Assembly (NCBI RefSeq): GCF_024159265.1 | Contig: NZ_JAMYWY010000001.1 | Location: forward strand, 2,480,001 to 2,544,000 | Source: Paenibacillus sp. 1781tsa1 | Lineage (GTDB): Bacteria; Bacillota; Bacilli; Paenibacillales; Paenibacillaceae | Direction: 5' to 3' | DNA length: 64,000 nt | Shown here: positions 1 to 8,237 of the stretch, piece by piece | How the letters are laid out: every line of letters starts with the position of its first letter | Numbering within the stretch: the stretch's first letter is position 1 | Made by a program: the position numbers and the translations under genes | Notes under the pieces: generated by a model | The model's database searches: none | What the model saw: the letters and a program-made list of their open reading frames with translations, nothing else | What the model was told of the DNA's origin: nothing

Positions 1-518
1 CAGGTACAACAGCAGGAAAACCGGCTGAACCTGTAATGCAAACATCACAGTTTGCCAAAGAAATGACACAGTTTGTAGTCAACAAGCTGGATATAGTACA
101 GCAAAAAGGATTCTCCGAGGCGACGATCTCACTTCGGCCTGAGCATCTAGGGAAGTTGGATGTTCAAATTACCCTTCAGAACGGGCAGTTGGTTGCAAGG
201 TTTATGACTGAGCATACGATGGCCAAAGACATGCTTGAACAACAAATGACACAGCTGCGTTCTTCACTTCAAGCCCAGGGGATCCAAGTGGAACGACTTG
301 AGGTTACCCAGAACAGTTCAATCGGATCACAGATGTATCAGGACGGAGGCCGTCAGCCGGGAAGTAACTCTCAGCAACAACGCCGTTCGCGGGAGCGTGA
401 GGAACAATCGGATGATGCTATAGCTACAGCAGGAATTCAGGAAGAATTGCGTAACTGGCGTAGCGAGCAAGTCGAAGGAAATGAATTACAGAGAGATACG
501 TTTAGTGCGAAGGCTTAA
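1..518 (+). CDS. fliK: FliK, flagellar hook-length control protein (C-terminal part)
   Basis: The reading frame is open from the window edge (first full codon at base 3), so only the last ~171 residues are present. The visible part is the C-terminal hook-length control domain. It has the typical core SLRPEHLGKLDVQI followed by an amphipathic stretch, then a hydrophilic Gln/Arg/Glu-rich tail. FliK acts as the molecular ruler that switches the type III export gate from hook to filament substrates through FlhB. It lies directly upstream of flgD, as in the Bacillus fla/che operon. The N-terminal ruler part is outside the window. The in-frame ATG at base 36 is internal, not the start. Confidence 0.9.
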   Translation, partial: GTTAGKPAEPVMQTSQFAKEMTQFVVNKLDIVQQKGFSEATISLRPEHLGKLDVQITLQNGQLVARFMTEHTMAKDMLEQQMTQLRSSLQAQGIQVERLEVTQNSSIGSQMYQDGGRQPGSNSQQQRRSREREEQSDDAIATAGIQEELRNWRSEQVEGNELQRDTFSAKA

Positions 519-537
519 ACAGAAATGAGGTGAACAA

Positions 538-1095
538 ATGGCTAACGAAATTGTCTCAACGAATAATACCTGGCCGAACTATTCGGCAGCTAATAAAGCA
601 ACCACAAGTGCTGCAACAAAAGAATTAGGTAAAGATCAGTTCCTAAAAATCCTGATAACCCAGCTGCAAAACCAAGACCCTATGCAGCCAATGGAGGATA
701 AGGAATTTATCGCTCAAATGGCACAGTTCAGCTCAGTGGAACAACTGGTCAACATTTCTACACAACTTAAAACATTGAACCAGTCACTCGGTGCTGTATC
801 CGGCATGATTGGCATGGAGGTAAGTTGGCTTTCTTCTAATAAAGAAGATAACGGAACTCTTCGTCAGGGAATTGTTGATTCCATCATTGTACGAGATAGC
901 GTTCAGTACGCAAAAGTGGGCAAAGACGAAATTAAGCTGGATGAGATCATTCAGGTGAACTATCCCAAACAGGCAGAAGAGAGTCAAACTCCGGTACAGA
1001 ATGTTCAGGACGTAGCCCCTGAAACGAACGAGAGCAAGGAAGTTGAATCATCCGCTGAACCGGGTGATACGGAAGATAGCGGGAAAACGATATGA
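538..1095 (+). CDS. flgD: FlgD, flagellar hook capping/assembly protein
   Basis: This 185-residue protein carries the conserved FlgD N-terminal domain: GKDQFLKILITQLQNQDP at about residues 31–48, then the QMAQFSSVEQL block. FlgD caps the growing hook and guides FlgE polymerisation. The C-terminal half is short and ends in an acidic Glu/Ser/Pro tail. The Ig/Tudor-like region of enterobacterial FlgD (about 230 residues) is therefore reduced, as is usual in Bacillales. AGGTGA sits just before the ATG. The stop overlaps the next start (ATGA), which suggests translational coupling. Confidence 0.95.
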   Translation: MANEIVSTNNTWPNYSAANKATTSAATKELGKDQFLKILITQLQNQDPMQPMEDKEFIAQMAQFSSVEQLVNISTQLKTLNQSLGAVSGMIGMEVSWLSSNKEDNGTLRQGIVDSIIVRDSVQYAKVGKDEIKLDEIIQVNYPKQAEESQTPVQNVQDVAPETNESKEVESSAEPGDTEDSGKTI

Positions 1096-1475
1096 GTGAT
1101 CGCATAACGGTTGGACAATTATATGCAGGCCCGATTACACCGAATATGCTTCAAAGACCCAAAACGGGAGAAGCCACAGCTATACCCGAAAAACCTTTTG
1201 CAAAGGTGCTGGAAGATAATCTTCTGAAATTGAGCAATCATGCTGCCAAACGATTGGAACAGCGTGGTATTGAACTCAAGACCGAGCAAATGGAACAGAT
1301 TGGTTCTGCTTTGGACAAAGCTGCTGCCAAAGGAGCCAAAGAGTCATTGATTTTAATGCAGGATATGGCTTTTATCGTCAATGTCAAAAATCGTACTGTG
1401 GTTACAGCTATGGATAGTGAAAGCATGAAGGATAATGTGTTCACTCAGATTGATAGTGCCGTAATCATTTCTTGA
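1092..1475 (+). CDS. TIGR02530-type flagellar operon protein
   Basis: This 127-residue soluble protein lies between flgD and flgE. It has the features I associate with the small flagellar-operon family TIGR02530: F-A-K-V-L-E-D followed by S-N-H-A-A-K-R-L-E-Q-R-G-I, then a helical middle and a C-terminal strand ending V-T-A-M-D. Its biochemical role is unknown to me. Because it sits with hook genes it may help hook assembly or export. It overlaps the flgD stop by 4 nt. The family assignment is from memory of the motif and position, not a search. Confidence 0.8.
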   Translation: MSDRITVGQLYAGPITPNMLQRPKTGEATAIPEKPFAKVLEDNLLKLSNHAAKRLEQRGIELKTEQMEQIGSALDKAAAKGAKESLILMQDMAFIVNVKNRTVVTAMDSESMKDNVFTQIDSAVIIS

Positions 1476-1500
1476 CCGGCTGGCCCTTCTCGGGAGCCGG
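1476..1500 (+). repeat. GC-rich hairpin upstream of flgE
   Basis: CCGGCT at 1476–1481 pairs with AGCCGG at 1495–1500. An inner CCC/GGG pair extends it, with two bulged G and a TTCTC loop. No T-run follows, so it is not a rho-independent terminator. It could be an mRNA processing or stability element between the TIGR02530-type gene and flgE. Confidence 0.5.
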
Positions 1501-1556
1501 AATGCCGCTGACCGACTGATGCGGTAACCAAATGAAGACTGGGAGGATTTTTAAAA

Positions 1557-2372
1557 ATGTTGAAATCAATGTACTCAGGCGTTTCCGGGATGCGGGGTTT
1601 TCAAACAAAACTCGACGTAATTGGTAACAATATCGCGAACGTAAACACGGTTGGCTTCAAAGGCAGTCGGGTTATGTTCAAAGATATTATGAGCCAAACT
1701 ACGGCAGGGGTAACTGCCCCTGGCGATGCAACTGGTGGTGTCAATGCGAAACAAATCGGCCTTGGTGTGTCCGTAGGTTCAATTGATACGCTGCATCTGG
1801 CAGGTAGCCCAATGACAACGAACAATCCAACAGATCTTCGGATTAATGGAGATGGATTCTTCTTGGTGCGTTTGAGTGAAGATCAGGAAGTGCCTTATCT
1901 GACTCGTGCGGGGGACTTCCATGTGGATGCTGCACGTAACCTTTTGACATCTGATGGGTTGTTTGTTCTGGATAGCGGTGGTGGAAATATTACGATACCA
2001 GATGATGTTGTTTCCTTCACGATTGGTCAGGATGGAACAATTAACCAGACCATGGCAGACGGAACCATCGAAGCGGGTCCGCAGATTGGAATAGGTAAAG
2101 TTGTCAATCCGGAAGGTCTTGAGAAAATTGGAGGCAACTTGTACCGTATGACAGCAAACGCGAATCCGGATGGGGCGCTGGAACCATTGACAGCGAACAG
2201 TGCTGAGGACGGAACAGGAGCAATCATTGCTGGACAGCTCGAAATGTCTAACGTGGATCTGACTGGAGAGTTTACTGAGATGATCGTAGCTCAACGTGGA
2301 TTCCAGGCAAACTCCCGGATCATTACAACGTCGGATGAAATACTTCAGGAAGTTGTTAACCTGAAACGTTAA
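1557..2372 (+). CDS. flgE: FlgE-type flagellar hook / hook-basal body protein
   Basis: This 271-residue protein begins with the hook/rod signature M-L-K-S-M-Y-S-G-V-S-G-M, then LDVIGNNIANVNTVGFKGSR. It ends with a heptad-rich D0 helix (MIVAQRGFQANSRII). Both ends form the coiled-coil core of axial proteins exported through the flagellar type III system. The length matches the short FlgE of Bacillus (264 residues), and the position after flgD supports a hook role. Sequence alone cannot cleanly separate FlgE from FlgG-like names used in some annotations. The Shine-Dalgarno GGGAGGA precedes the ATG at a slightly long distance. Confidence 0.9.
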   Translation: MLKSMYSGVSGMRGFQTKLDVIGNNIANVNTVGFKGSRVMFKDIMSQTTAGVTAPGDATGGVNAKQIGLGVSVGSIDTLHLAGSPMTTNNPTDLRINGDGFFLVRLSEDQEVPYLTRAGDFHVDAARNLLTSDGLFVLDSGGGNITIPDDVVSFTIGQDGTINQTMADGTIEAGPQIGIGKVVNPEGLEKIGGNLYRMTANANPDGALEPLTANSAEDGTGAIIAGQLEMSNVDLTGEFTEMIVAQRGFQANSRIITTSDEILQEVVNLKR

Positions 2373-2399
2373 TAGCTGATTAATGAATTTGTAAAACGT

Positions 2400-2417
2400 G
2401 GAGGAGCTTGCTCCTCC
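2400..2417 (+). repeat. Perfect 8-bp hairpin between flgE and swrD
   Basis: GGAGGAGC at 2400–2407 pairs with GCTCCTCC at 2410–2417, leaving only a TT between the arms. No T-tract follows. The left arm looks like a Shine-Dalgarno sequence and is sequestered by the fold. The real swrD site (AAGGGGG) lies downstream at about 2427. It may be an mRNA stability or processing element. Confidence 0.5.
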
Positions 2418-2440
2418 CACTCTGATCAAGGGGGCTTAGC

Positions 2441-2662
2441 ATGATTTCGGTTACGCGGTTAAATGGTTCTCCCATGTGGTTAAATGCGCTGATGGTTGAA
2501 ATTGTGGAAGAGACGCCGGATACGTATATTACTCTGGTAACTGGAAAGAGACTGATTGTGCTTGAAAAAGCCGATGACGTTATTTCCAAGATTAAAGATT
2601 ACAACCGTGAAATCGGGGTTCAGGCAGCCACTATTAAAGTGCAGCAAACGGAGGAATCCTGA
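2441..2662 (+). CDS. swrD: SwrD/FlbD-family flagellar protein
   Basis: This 73-residue protein opens with M-I-S-V-T-R-L-N-G-S and then LNALMVEIVEETPDTYITL. That is the pattern of the FlbD/SwrD (YlzI) family found between flgE and fliL in Firmicutes. In B. subtilis SwrD raises flagellar power and is needed for swarming. AAGGGGG sits about 8 nt upstream. The stop TGA overlaps the fliL start by 1 nt (ATGA-type arrangement), so the two are coupled. Confidence 0.9.
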   Translation: MISVTRLNGSPMWLNALMVEIVEETPDTYITLVTGKRLIVLEKADDVISKIKDYNREIGVQAATIKVQQTEES

Positions 2663-3123
2663 TGAAAAAAATGATGCCCTGGCTTGCAACGATGTTGCTT
2701 GCAATAACACTCATTGTGGTGGTTGTGTTTGTATTTATGCAAGGACAGAACGGGACTAAGGACGACACACATACTGCTTCAGCTTCAGAAGCCAAGAAGA
2801 TGACTGCGGATGAGATTGTAGAGGTATCGTCAGAGCTCGCACAGATTAAAACAAATCTGGCCGATCCTGATCGTATTATTATGGTTAGTTTTTCTTTTAG
2901 CTTATCTGATAAAACAGCCAAAGAAGATTTTGAGAAAATTAAAAGTATTACGGTGAAGCCCATTATTATTCAGGCACTCGCAGACACCAAGGCTGAGGAA
3001 CTGAGTTCGGCCAAGGGTATGAAACAATTCAATGAAAAACTGACGGGTCTAATTAATGAGGCATTGCCTGAGCCGAAATTGAAAAGCACTAGTTTTTCAG
3101 ACATTGTTATAGCACCAATGTAA
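2662..3123 (+). CDS. fliL: FliL, flagellar basal-body-associated protein
   Basis: This 153-residue protein has a short positive N-terminus, one transmembrane helix at about residues 5–27 (MPWLATMLLAITLIVVVVFV) and an extracytoplasmic domain with alternating strands and helices. It matches FliL in size and topology. FliL surrounds the stator units and supports torque. It lies between swrD and fliM, as expected. The start overlaps the swrD stop by one base. Confidence 0.92.
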   Translation: MKKMMPWLATMLLAITLIVVVVFVFMQGQNGTKDDTHTASASEAKKMTADEIVEVSSELAQIKTNLADPDRIIMVSFSFSLSDKTAKEDFEKIKSITVKPIIIQALADTKAEELSSAKGMKQFNEKLTGLINEALPEPKLKSTSFSDIVIAPM

Positions 3124-3163
3124 ATGAACAGAACACGCTGTAGACCTGTAAGGGGGTGAGAAC

Positions 3164-4162
3164 ATGGTGGATGTATTATCACAAAATGAGATTGACGCCC
3201 TATTAGCAGCCCTTTCTTCTGGTGAGATGGACGCCGAAGAATTGAAGAAGGAAGAAACTCAGAAGAAAATTAGATCGTACGATTTTAAGCGGGCAGTGCG
3301 TTTTTCCAAAGACCATATCAGAAGCTTGACTCGTATTCACGAAAACTTTGCACGCTTTCTCACCACTTATTTTTCAGCCCAACTGCGGACGTTCGTTCAA
3401 ATCAATGTCGTTCAGGTCGAACAGTTGCCTTATGATGAGTTTATCCGTTCTATTCCTAAGATGACGATATTGAACATTTTTGAAGCGGAGCCCCTACAGG
3501 GACGAATGGTGATGGAAGTCCATCCGAACGTGGGATATGCGATGTTGGATCGCCTACTTGGTGGAACCGGGAGTGCTCCGACAAAGATTGCTTCGATGAC
3601 GGAGATTGAAACGACCATCATGGAGCGAATATTCAGCCGTGCATTTGAAAGTTTGCAGGAAGCATGGAAGACCGTGTTGGATATTTCCCCAAGGATGGAA
3701 GCGCTCGAGACCAATCCGCAATTTATGCAGATTGTATCTCCCAATGAAACGATTGCTCTGATCTCGCTCAGTACCAAAATTGGTGACACGACAGGCATGA
3801 TCAATCTATGTATACCGCATGTCGTTCTTGAACCTATTATGTCACGGTTGTCCACTCATCAGTGGTTTGTTTCGGAGAAGAAAACGAGAGCGCCGGAAGA
3901 ATATGATGCTCTAAGAGAGCGTGTGAACAAAGCCAAGTTACCCATCGTTGCGGAATTGGGAGAATCCAGAATTTCAATTGCAGAATTTTTGGGTCTGTCC
4001 GTTGGTGATGTCATTACGTTGAACAAACCCGTTGATGAGGGACTTTCCATTAAAGTGGGTGACAAACTGAAATACATGGGCAGTCCGGGGACAATCAAGG
4101 ACCGTGTGGCTGTGCAAATAGACGAGATTGTCACCGAAGGAGTTGAAGAATTTGACGAGTAA
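3164..4162 (+). CDS. fliM: FliM, flagellar motor switch protein
   Basis: This 332-residue C-ring protein begins with the CheY-P-binding peptide D-V-L-S-Q-N-E-I-D-A-L-L. The middle domain contains a GGTGSAP loop at about residues 133–139, with CheC-like folding. The last ~80 residues form the SpoA domain that packs with FliY/FliN. It couples CheY-P binding to a change in motor rotation. AAGGGGGTGA precedes the ATG. The gene end overlaps the probable fliY start by 11 nt. Confidence 0.97.
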   Translation: MVDVLSQNEIDALLAALSSGEMDAEELKKEETQKKIRSYDFKRAVRFSKDHIRSLTRIHENFARFLTTYFSAQLRTFVQINVVQVEQLPYDEFIRSIPKMTILNIFEAEPLQGRMVMEVHPNVGYAMLDRLLGGTGSAPTKIASMTEIETTIMERIFSRAFESLQEAWKTVLDISPRMEALETNPQFMQIVSPNETIALISLSTKIGDTTGMINLCIPHVVLEPIMSRLSTHQWFVSEKKTRAPEEYDALRERVNKAKLPIVAELGESRISIAEFLGLSVGDVITLNKPVDEGLSIKVGDKLKYMGSPGTIKDRVAVQIDEIVTEGVEEFDE

Positions 4163-5426
4163 GGATTATTTATCCCAAGAAGAAATCGATGCTTTGCTCA
4201 GGCAATCGGAGTCGATAAACAGCTCGGAACCCGCTGAAAAGACGGTTGATGATTTTTTGACCGAGCTGGAGCAGGATGCCTTGGGGGAGATTGGTAACAT
4301 TACATTTGGTAGCGCGGCAACAGCCTTATCCACGCTATTGGGCCTCAAAGTAGATATTACAACACCTAAAGTTTCTATTATTAGTCGAACGCAGTTTGAA
4401 GAAGCTTTTCCTAAGCCGCATGTTGCTGTTCATGTAAATTACGTGGATGGATTTGAAGGCATTAACTCGCTTGTTATCAAGAAGAGAGATGCTCAAGTTA
4501 TCGCTGATTTGATGCTGGGTGGCGAAGGTAATCCGGTCGATGAAGAACTGAATGAAATCCATATTAGTGCGGTACAGGAAGCAATGAACCAGATGATGGG
4601 TTCCTCTGCAACCTCAATGTCCACGATTTTTAATCGTTTTGTGAATATTTCTCCTCCGGGAATCGATATTCTCAATCTGGAAAGTGGAGAGGGTGTAAGT
4701 AATCTTCCAGCAGATGAGACTCTTATCCAAGTTTCATTTCGTTTGTTAATCGGGGATCTGATTGATTCCAATCTGATGCAGTTGCTTCCAGTGCATTTTG
4801 CCAAAAACATGGTAGACATGCTGATTGGAGGCGCTCAGGAGTCAACTGCCAGCGCACCGGTGGCAACAACACCTGAACCTGCACCAGTAGCAGTACCAGC
4901 AACGCCACCACCGGTTGCGGAGCAGCCGCCTGTTCAGCAACAGCAGCCCCCGCAGGCTCCTCAACAGCCTGTTCAGGACTATAATGGATATGGACAGACC
5001 CCAATGGGAATGCCTCAAGGAATGCCGCCGCAGCAGCCGTATGGTATGCCGCCACAGCAACCTTATGGTGCACCTCAACATTACGGTGGAATGCCAAATA
5101 GGAATGTTAACGTACAACCAGTTCAATTCGCCAATTTGCAAAATGGGGCGTATGGCCAGGTTGACGAAAACAATTTGAATTTATTGATGGACATTCCCCT
5201 TAAAGTCACCGTAGAATTAGGAAGGACCCAGAAGCAAATTAAAGATATTTTGGAACTGTCACAGGGTTCGATTGTCGAACTGGATAAGTTAGCCGGGGAA
5301 CCTGTCGATATTTTGGTGAATAACAAACTGATCGCCAAGGGAGAAGTTGTCGTTATTGACGAAAACTTTGGTGTTCGTGTTATAGATATCGTTAGCCAAT
5401 GGGACCGAATTCAGAAATTACAATAA
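4152..5426 (+). CDS. fliY: FliY, motor switch protein with CheY-P phosphatase domain
   Basis: This protein has ~424 residues in three parts. The N-terminal peptide Y-L-S-Q-E-E-I-D-A-L-L binds CheY-P. The CheC-like domain has two phosphatase helices (EIGNITFGSAAT and EAMNQMMGSSAT), each keeping the E-x3-N pair. The C-terminal SpoA/FliN domain covers the last ~85 residues. Between them is a ~90-residue Pro/Gln/Gly/Tyr-rich linker (about residues 235–325) with repeated PPQQPYG units. I chose the TTG at 4152 because GGAG at 4138–4141 gives a normal spacing. An in-frame TTG further up at 4128 lacks one. FliY dephosphorylates CheY-P at the switch. Confidence 0.93.
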   Translation: MTSKDYLSQEEIDALLRQSESINSSEPAEKTVDDFLTELEQDALGEIGNITFGSAATALSTLLGLKVDITTPKVSIISRTQFEEAFPKPHVAVHVNYVDGFEGINSLVIKKRDAQVIADLMLGGEGNPVDEELNEIHISAVQEAMNQMMGSSATSMSTIFNRFVNISPPGIDILNLESGEGVSNLPADETLIQVSFRLLIGDLIDSNLMQLLPVHFAKNMVDMLIGGAQESTASAPVATTPEPAPVAVPATPPPVAEQPPVQQQQPPQAPQQPVQDYNGYGQTPMGMPQGMPPQQPYGMPPQQPYGAPQHYGGMPNRNVNVQPVQFANLQNGAYGQVDENNLNLLMDIPLKVTVELGRTQKQIKDILELSQGSIVELDKLAGEPVDILVNNKLIAKGEVVVIDENFGVRVIDIVSQWDRIQKLQ

Positions 5427-5454
5427 GCACAATTTAGGGAGGACTTGAATCAAG

Positions 5455-5820
5455 ATGGCAAACCGAATTTTAGTCGTAGACGACGCTGCATTTATGAGAA
5501 TGATGATCCGGGACATTTTGTCCAAAAATGGATATGAGGTTGTTGGTGAGGCACAGGATGGTTCACAAGCAATTGAGAAATTTAAAGAGCTTCGTCCGGA
5601 TCTGATCACAATGGATATTACGATGCCTGAGATGGATGGCATTGCAGCTTTGAAAGAAATCAAGAAGATTGATGCTAACGCTAAAGTGATTATGTGCTCC
5701 GCGATGGGTCAACAAGCGATGGTAATCGACGCCATTCAAGCTGGTGCCAAAGACTTTATCGTTAAACCGTTCCAATCTGACCGGGTTATCGAAGCGATTA
5801 GCAAGACACTGGGCGTTTAA
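5455..5820 (+). CDS. cheY: CheY, chemotaxis response regulator
   Basis: This is a stand-alone 121-residue receiver domain. It has the acidic pair D9/D10, the phosphorylated D54 in ITMDITMPEMDG, a conserved Ser/Thr region (MCSAMG) and K104 in IVKPF. CheA-P phosphorylates it. CheY-P binds FliM and FliY at the motor, which in B. subtilis promotes counter-clockwise running. It sits between the switch gene fliY and the export gene fliO, as in B. subtilis. AGGGAGGA lies upstream of the ATG. Confidence 0.97.
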   Translation: MANRILVVDDAAFMRMMIRDILSKNGYEVVGEAQDGSQAIEKFKELRPDLITMDITMPEMDGIAALKEIKKIDANAKVIMCSAMGQQAMVIDAIQAGAKDFIVKPFQSDRVIEAISKTLGV

Positions 5821-5825
5821 GAGAC

Positions 5826-6368
5826 ATGATGATGGCTCAGGGTGATATACCAGGAGGAGCTGGCGCGGGAACCAATTATTATTTACAGCTTGTATGGGTG
5901 ATTGTTGTCCTGGCCGTCATCCTGGTCCTTATTGTCTATCTGATCCGATTCTTAAACAAGCGGAATCAGCAGTGGTTCCGGAAGGGCACGATTCGTATTC
6001 TGGGTGGGGTCGGACTGGGACAAAACAAGTCGCTGCAAATTATAGAAATTGGTGGAAGTGTATATCTGCTTGGTGTAGGTGAAGACATCCAGTTGGTAGA
6101 TAAGGTTTCAGATTTGGAAGAGGCGCAGAGAATCATTGATTCCTTCGAACGAGATGCTGCTGCACAACAAGGAAGTTTCTCGCCCCTCATTGCCAAGCTC
6201 GCAAAACGCTTCCGTAAAGATGAACCGCCGCGGGAAATGGAATTAGAGGATACAACTTCTTTTCACGAAATGTTTGAATCCAAACTTCGGCAGATGCCTA
6301 ACCGTAAAGAGAAGATGGAAAAGCTCCTGGATAAAGACAATACTACAGATCGGTCGAGGGATTCATGA
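5826..6368 (+). CDS. fliO: FliO, flagellar export gate assembly protein
   Basis: This 180-residue protein has a short extracytoplasmic N-terminus, one strong transmembrane helix at about residues 19–43 and a positively charged cytoplasmic segment (RNQQWFRKGTIRILGG). That segment leads into the small FliO domain with the motif K-S-L-Q-I-I-E-I-G. FliO (FliZ in older Bacillus naming) stabilises FliP during gate assembly. Several ATGs cluster at the start (5826, 5829, 5832), so the exact first codon is uncertain. It overlaps fliP by 4 nt. Confidence 0.9.
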   Translation: MMMAQGDIPGGAGAGTNYYLQLVWVIVVLAVILVLIVYLIRFLNKRNQQWFRKGTIRILGGVGLGQNKSLQIIEIGGSVYLLGVGEDIQLVDKVSDLEEAQRIIDSFERDAAAQQGSFSPLIAKLAKRFRKDEPPREMELEDTTSFHEMFESKLRQMPNRKEKMEKLLDKDNTTDRSRDS

Positions 6369-7120
6369 AGAAAAAGATTTGGTTAGCGTGTTGTTTGCTA
6401 GGACTTATCAGTCTGGCTTCTGTCACAGTTGCCTTTGCCGAACCCATTCCGAATATTGATATTCAGATTGGAAACGGTGATGGAGGGACACCAAGCACGA
6501 GTTCACTGTCCATTATTCTGTTAATTACGGTGCTTAGTATTGCTCCAGCAATGCTTGTACTGATGACCAGTTTTACTCGGATTGTGATTGTGCTAGGTTT
6601 TGTACGTACATCTTTGGGTACACAACAAATGCCACCCAATCAGGTGCTGGTCGGTTTGGCGCTATTTCTGACACTTTTCATTATGTCGCCGACGTTGTCT
6701 TCCATAAATCAGGTAGCGCTTCAGCCCTATCTCCAGGGAGACCTTACACAAACCGAGGCGCTGGAAAAAGCAGCGGATCCCATAAAGAAATTTATGTTTA
6801 CTCACACCAGAGAAAAAGATCTGTTGTTATTTATGAAGTACAATCAAACTGAACAGCCAAAAACCTACCAGGACATTCCAATCACTGTGATGGTACCAGC
6901 ATATGTAATCAGTGAGTTGAAGACAGCATTCCAGATGGGGTTTATGATTTTTATTCCTTTTCTGGTGATAGACATTGTTGTTGCGAGTACACTCATGGCA
7001 ATGGGCATGATGATGCTTCCGCCGGTCATGATCTCATTACCTTTCAAAATACTACTATTTGTCCTTGTGGACGGGTGGTATCTGGTTGTCAAGTCACTGT
7101 TACTGAGTTTTAATACTTGA
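6365..7120 (+). CDS. fliP: FliP, flagellar type III export gate protein
   Basis: This 251-residue protein has a cleavable-type signal peptide (residues 1–25, ending A-F-A) and four transmembrane segments. It has the FliP family blocks LTSFTRIVIVLGFVRTSLGTQ and GWYLVVKSLL near the C-terminus. FliP forms the core of the export pore with FliQ and FliR (FliP5-FliQ4-FliR1 stoichiometry in studied species). It is followed by fliQ and fliR in standard order. Confidence 0.97.
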   Translation: MKKKIWLACCLLGLISLASVTVAFAEPIPNIDIQIGNGDGGTPSTSSLSIILLITVLSIAPAMLVLMTSFTRIVIVLGFVRTSLGTQQMPPNQVLVGLALFLTLFIMSPTLSSINQVALQPYLQGDLTQTEALEKAADPIKKFMFTHTREKDLLLFMKYNQTEQPKTYQDIPITVMVPAYVISELKTAFQMGFMIFIPFLVIDIVVASTLMAMGMMMLPPVMISLPFKILLFVLVDGWYLVVKSLLLSFNT

Positions 7121-7145
7121 TCCGGAAAGTTAAAGGAGGACGGTC

Positions 7146-7415
7146 ATGACTTCGGAATTTATTATCGGTCTGGCCGGGAAAGCGGTATACACGTCATTGC
7201 TGGCCAGTGCACCCATGCTTATACTAGCTCTGGTTGTAGGACTTGCAATCAGTATTTTCCAAGCGACAACTCAAATTCAGGAACAAACATTAGCTTTTGT
7301 GCCAAAGATTGTTGCCGTACTTCTGGCGGTACTTTTGTTTGGGCCTTGGATTTTAAATATCTTGGTCGATTTTACGTTCAACATTCTCGATAATCTATAC
7401 AGATACATAGGGTAG
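7146..7415 (+). CDS. fliQ: FliQ, flagellar type III export gate protein
   Basis: This 89-residue protein has two transmembrane hairpin helices and the family motif ISIFQATTQIQEQTLAFVPK between them. Size and position between fliP and fliR are canonical. It packs around the FliP-FliR core of the export gate. AAAGGAGG precedes the ATG. Confidence 0.97.
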   Translation: MTSEFIIGLAGKAVYTSLLASAPMLILALVVGLAISIFQATTQIQEQTLAFVPKIVAVLLAVLLFGPWILNILVDFTFNILDNLYRYIG

Positions 7416-7425
7416 GCTTTAGCAG

Positions 7426-8214
7426 ATGGAGACATTATTGCAAAGTTTCCCTGTCGCTCTGCTTATGTTTTGTCGAATCACATCATTTTTTGTAACTGCG
7501 CCGATTTTTTCGGCTCGAAATGTACCAGCTTCAGTCAAAATTGGACTGTCTGCTTTTGTCACATTGACTGTATATATGATATATGGCATAAACCAGACTG
7601 TACCCACAGATTTGAGTTATATTTTGCTCATCATCAGAGAGATTTTGATTGGTTTGCTTTTGGGATTTGTTGCGTATCTATTGATGACGGCTGTACAGAC
7701 AGCAGGTGCTTTTATTGATATACAAATTGGTTTTGGTATTGCAAATGTATATGATCCAATGACAGGTGCTTCAGCTCCCCTCACAGGTAACTTCAAATAT
7801 GCATTTGCAGTGCTTTTATTCCTAACTATGAATGGACATCATTATCTGCTGGATGCCCTCGTATACAGTTATCGCTGGATCCCGTTGTCAAATGTATTTT
7901 TCCTAAGGTTGGCCGATGGAAGTATTGCTGAATTTTTGATTCGGACGCTAGGTGAATCATTTATGCTTGCTTTTCAGATGGCTGCACCTATGGTAGTTGC
8001 GTTGTTTTTAACGGATGTAGGATTAGGATTTTTGGCAAAAACAGCTCCTCAATTTAATGTGTTTGCTGTCGGAATGCCGCTTAAAGTGCTTGTCGGGCTT
8101 GCTATTTTGCTTTTGCTGGTTCCCAGCTTCGCCTTTGTATTTGGTCAATTGTTCGAAGTAATGTTCAGATCCATGGAAAAATTGCTTGGGACCATTGGGC
8201 AAAGGCCGGGATGA
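7426..8214 (+). CDS. fliR: FliR, flagellar type III export gate protein
   Basis: This 262-residue polytopic membrane protein has about six hydrophobic helices. It has FliR blocks such as APIFSARNVPASVKIGLS near residues 26–43 and IDIQIGFGIANVYDPMTG in the middle. It completes the FliPQR pore. The gene ends 24 nt before the probable flhB start. Confidence 0.96.
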   Translation: METLLQSFPVALLMFCRITSFFVTAPIFSARNVPASVKIGLSAFVTLTVYMIYGINQTVPTDLSYILLIIREILIGLLLGFVAYLLMTAVQTAGAFIDIQIGFGIANVYDPMTGASAPLTGNFKYAFAVLLFLTMNGHHYLLDALVYSYRWIPLSNVFFLRLADGSIAEFLIRTLGESFMLAFQMAAPMVVALFLTDVGLGFLAKTAPQFNVFAVGMPLKVLVGLAILLLLVPSFAFVFGQLFEVMFRSMEKLLGTIGQRPG

Positions 8215-8237
8215 GTGAAACGGAGGACAAGATTCGA

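Noticed and set aside
4990..5100. Repeat array inside fliY as CRISPR or satellite
   Set aside because: The repeats are in-frame codons for Pro/Gln/Tyr/Gly units of the FliY linker, with no spacers.
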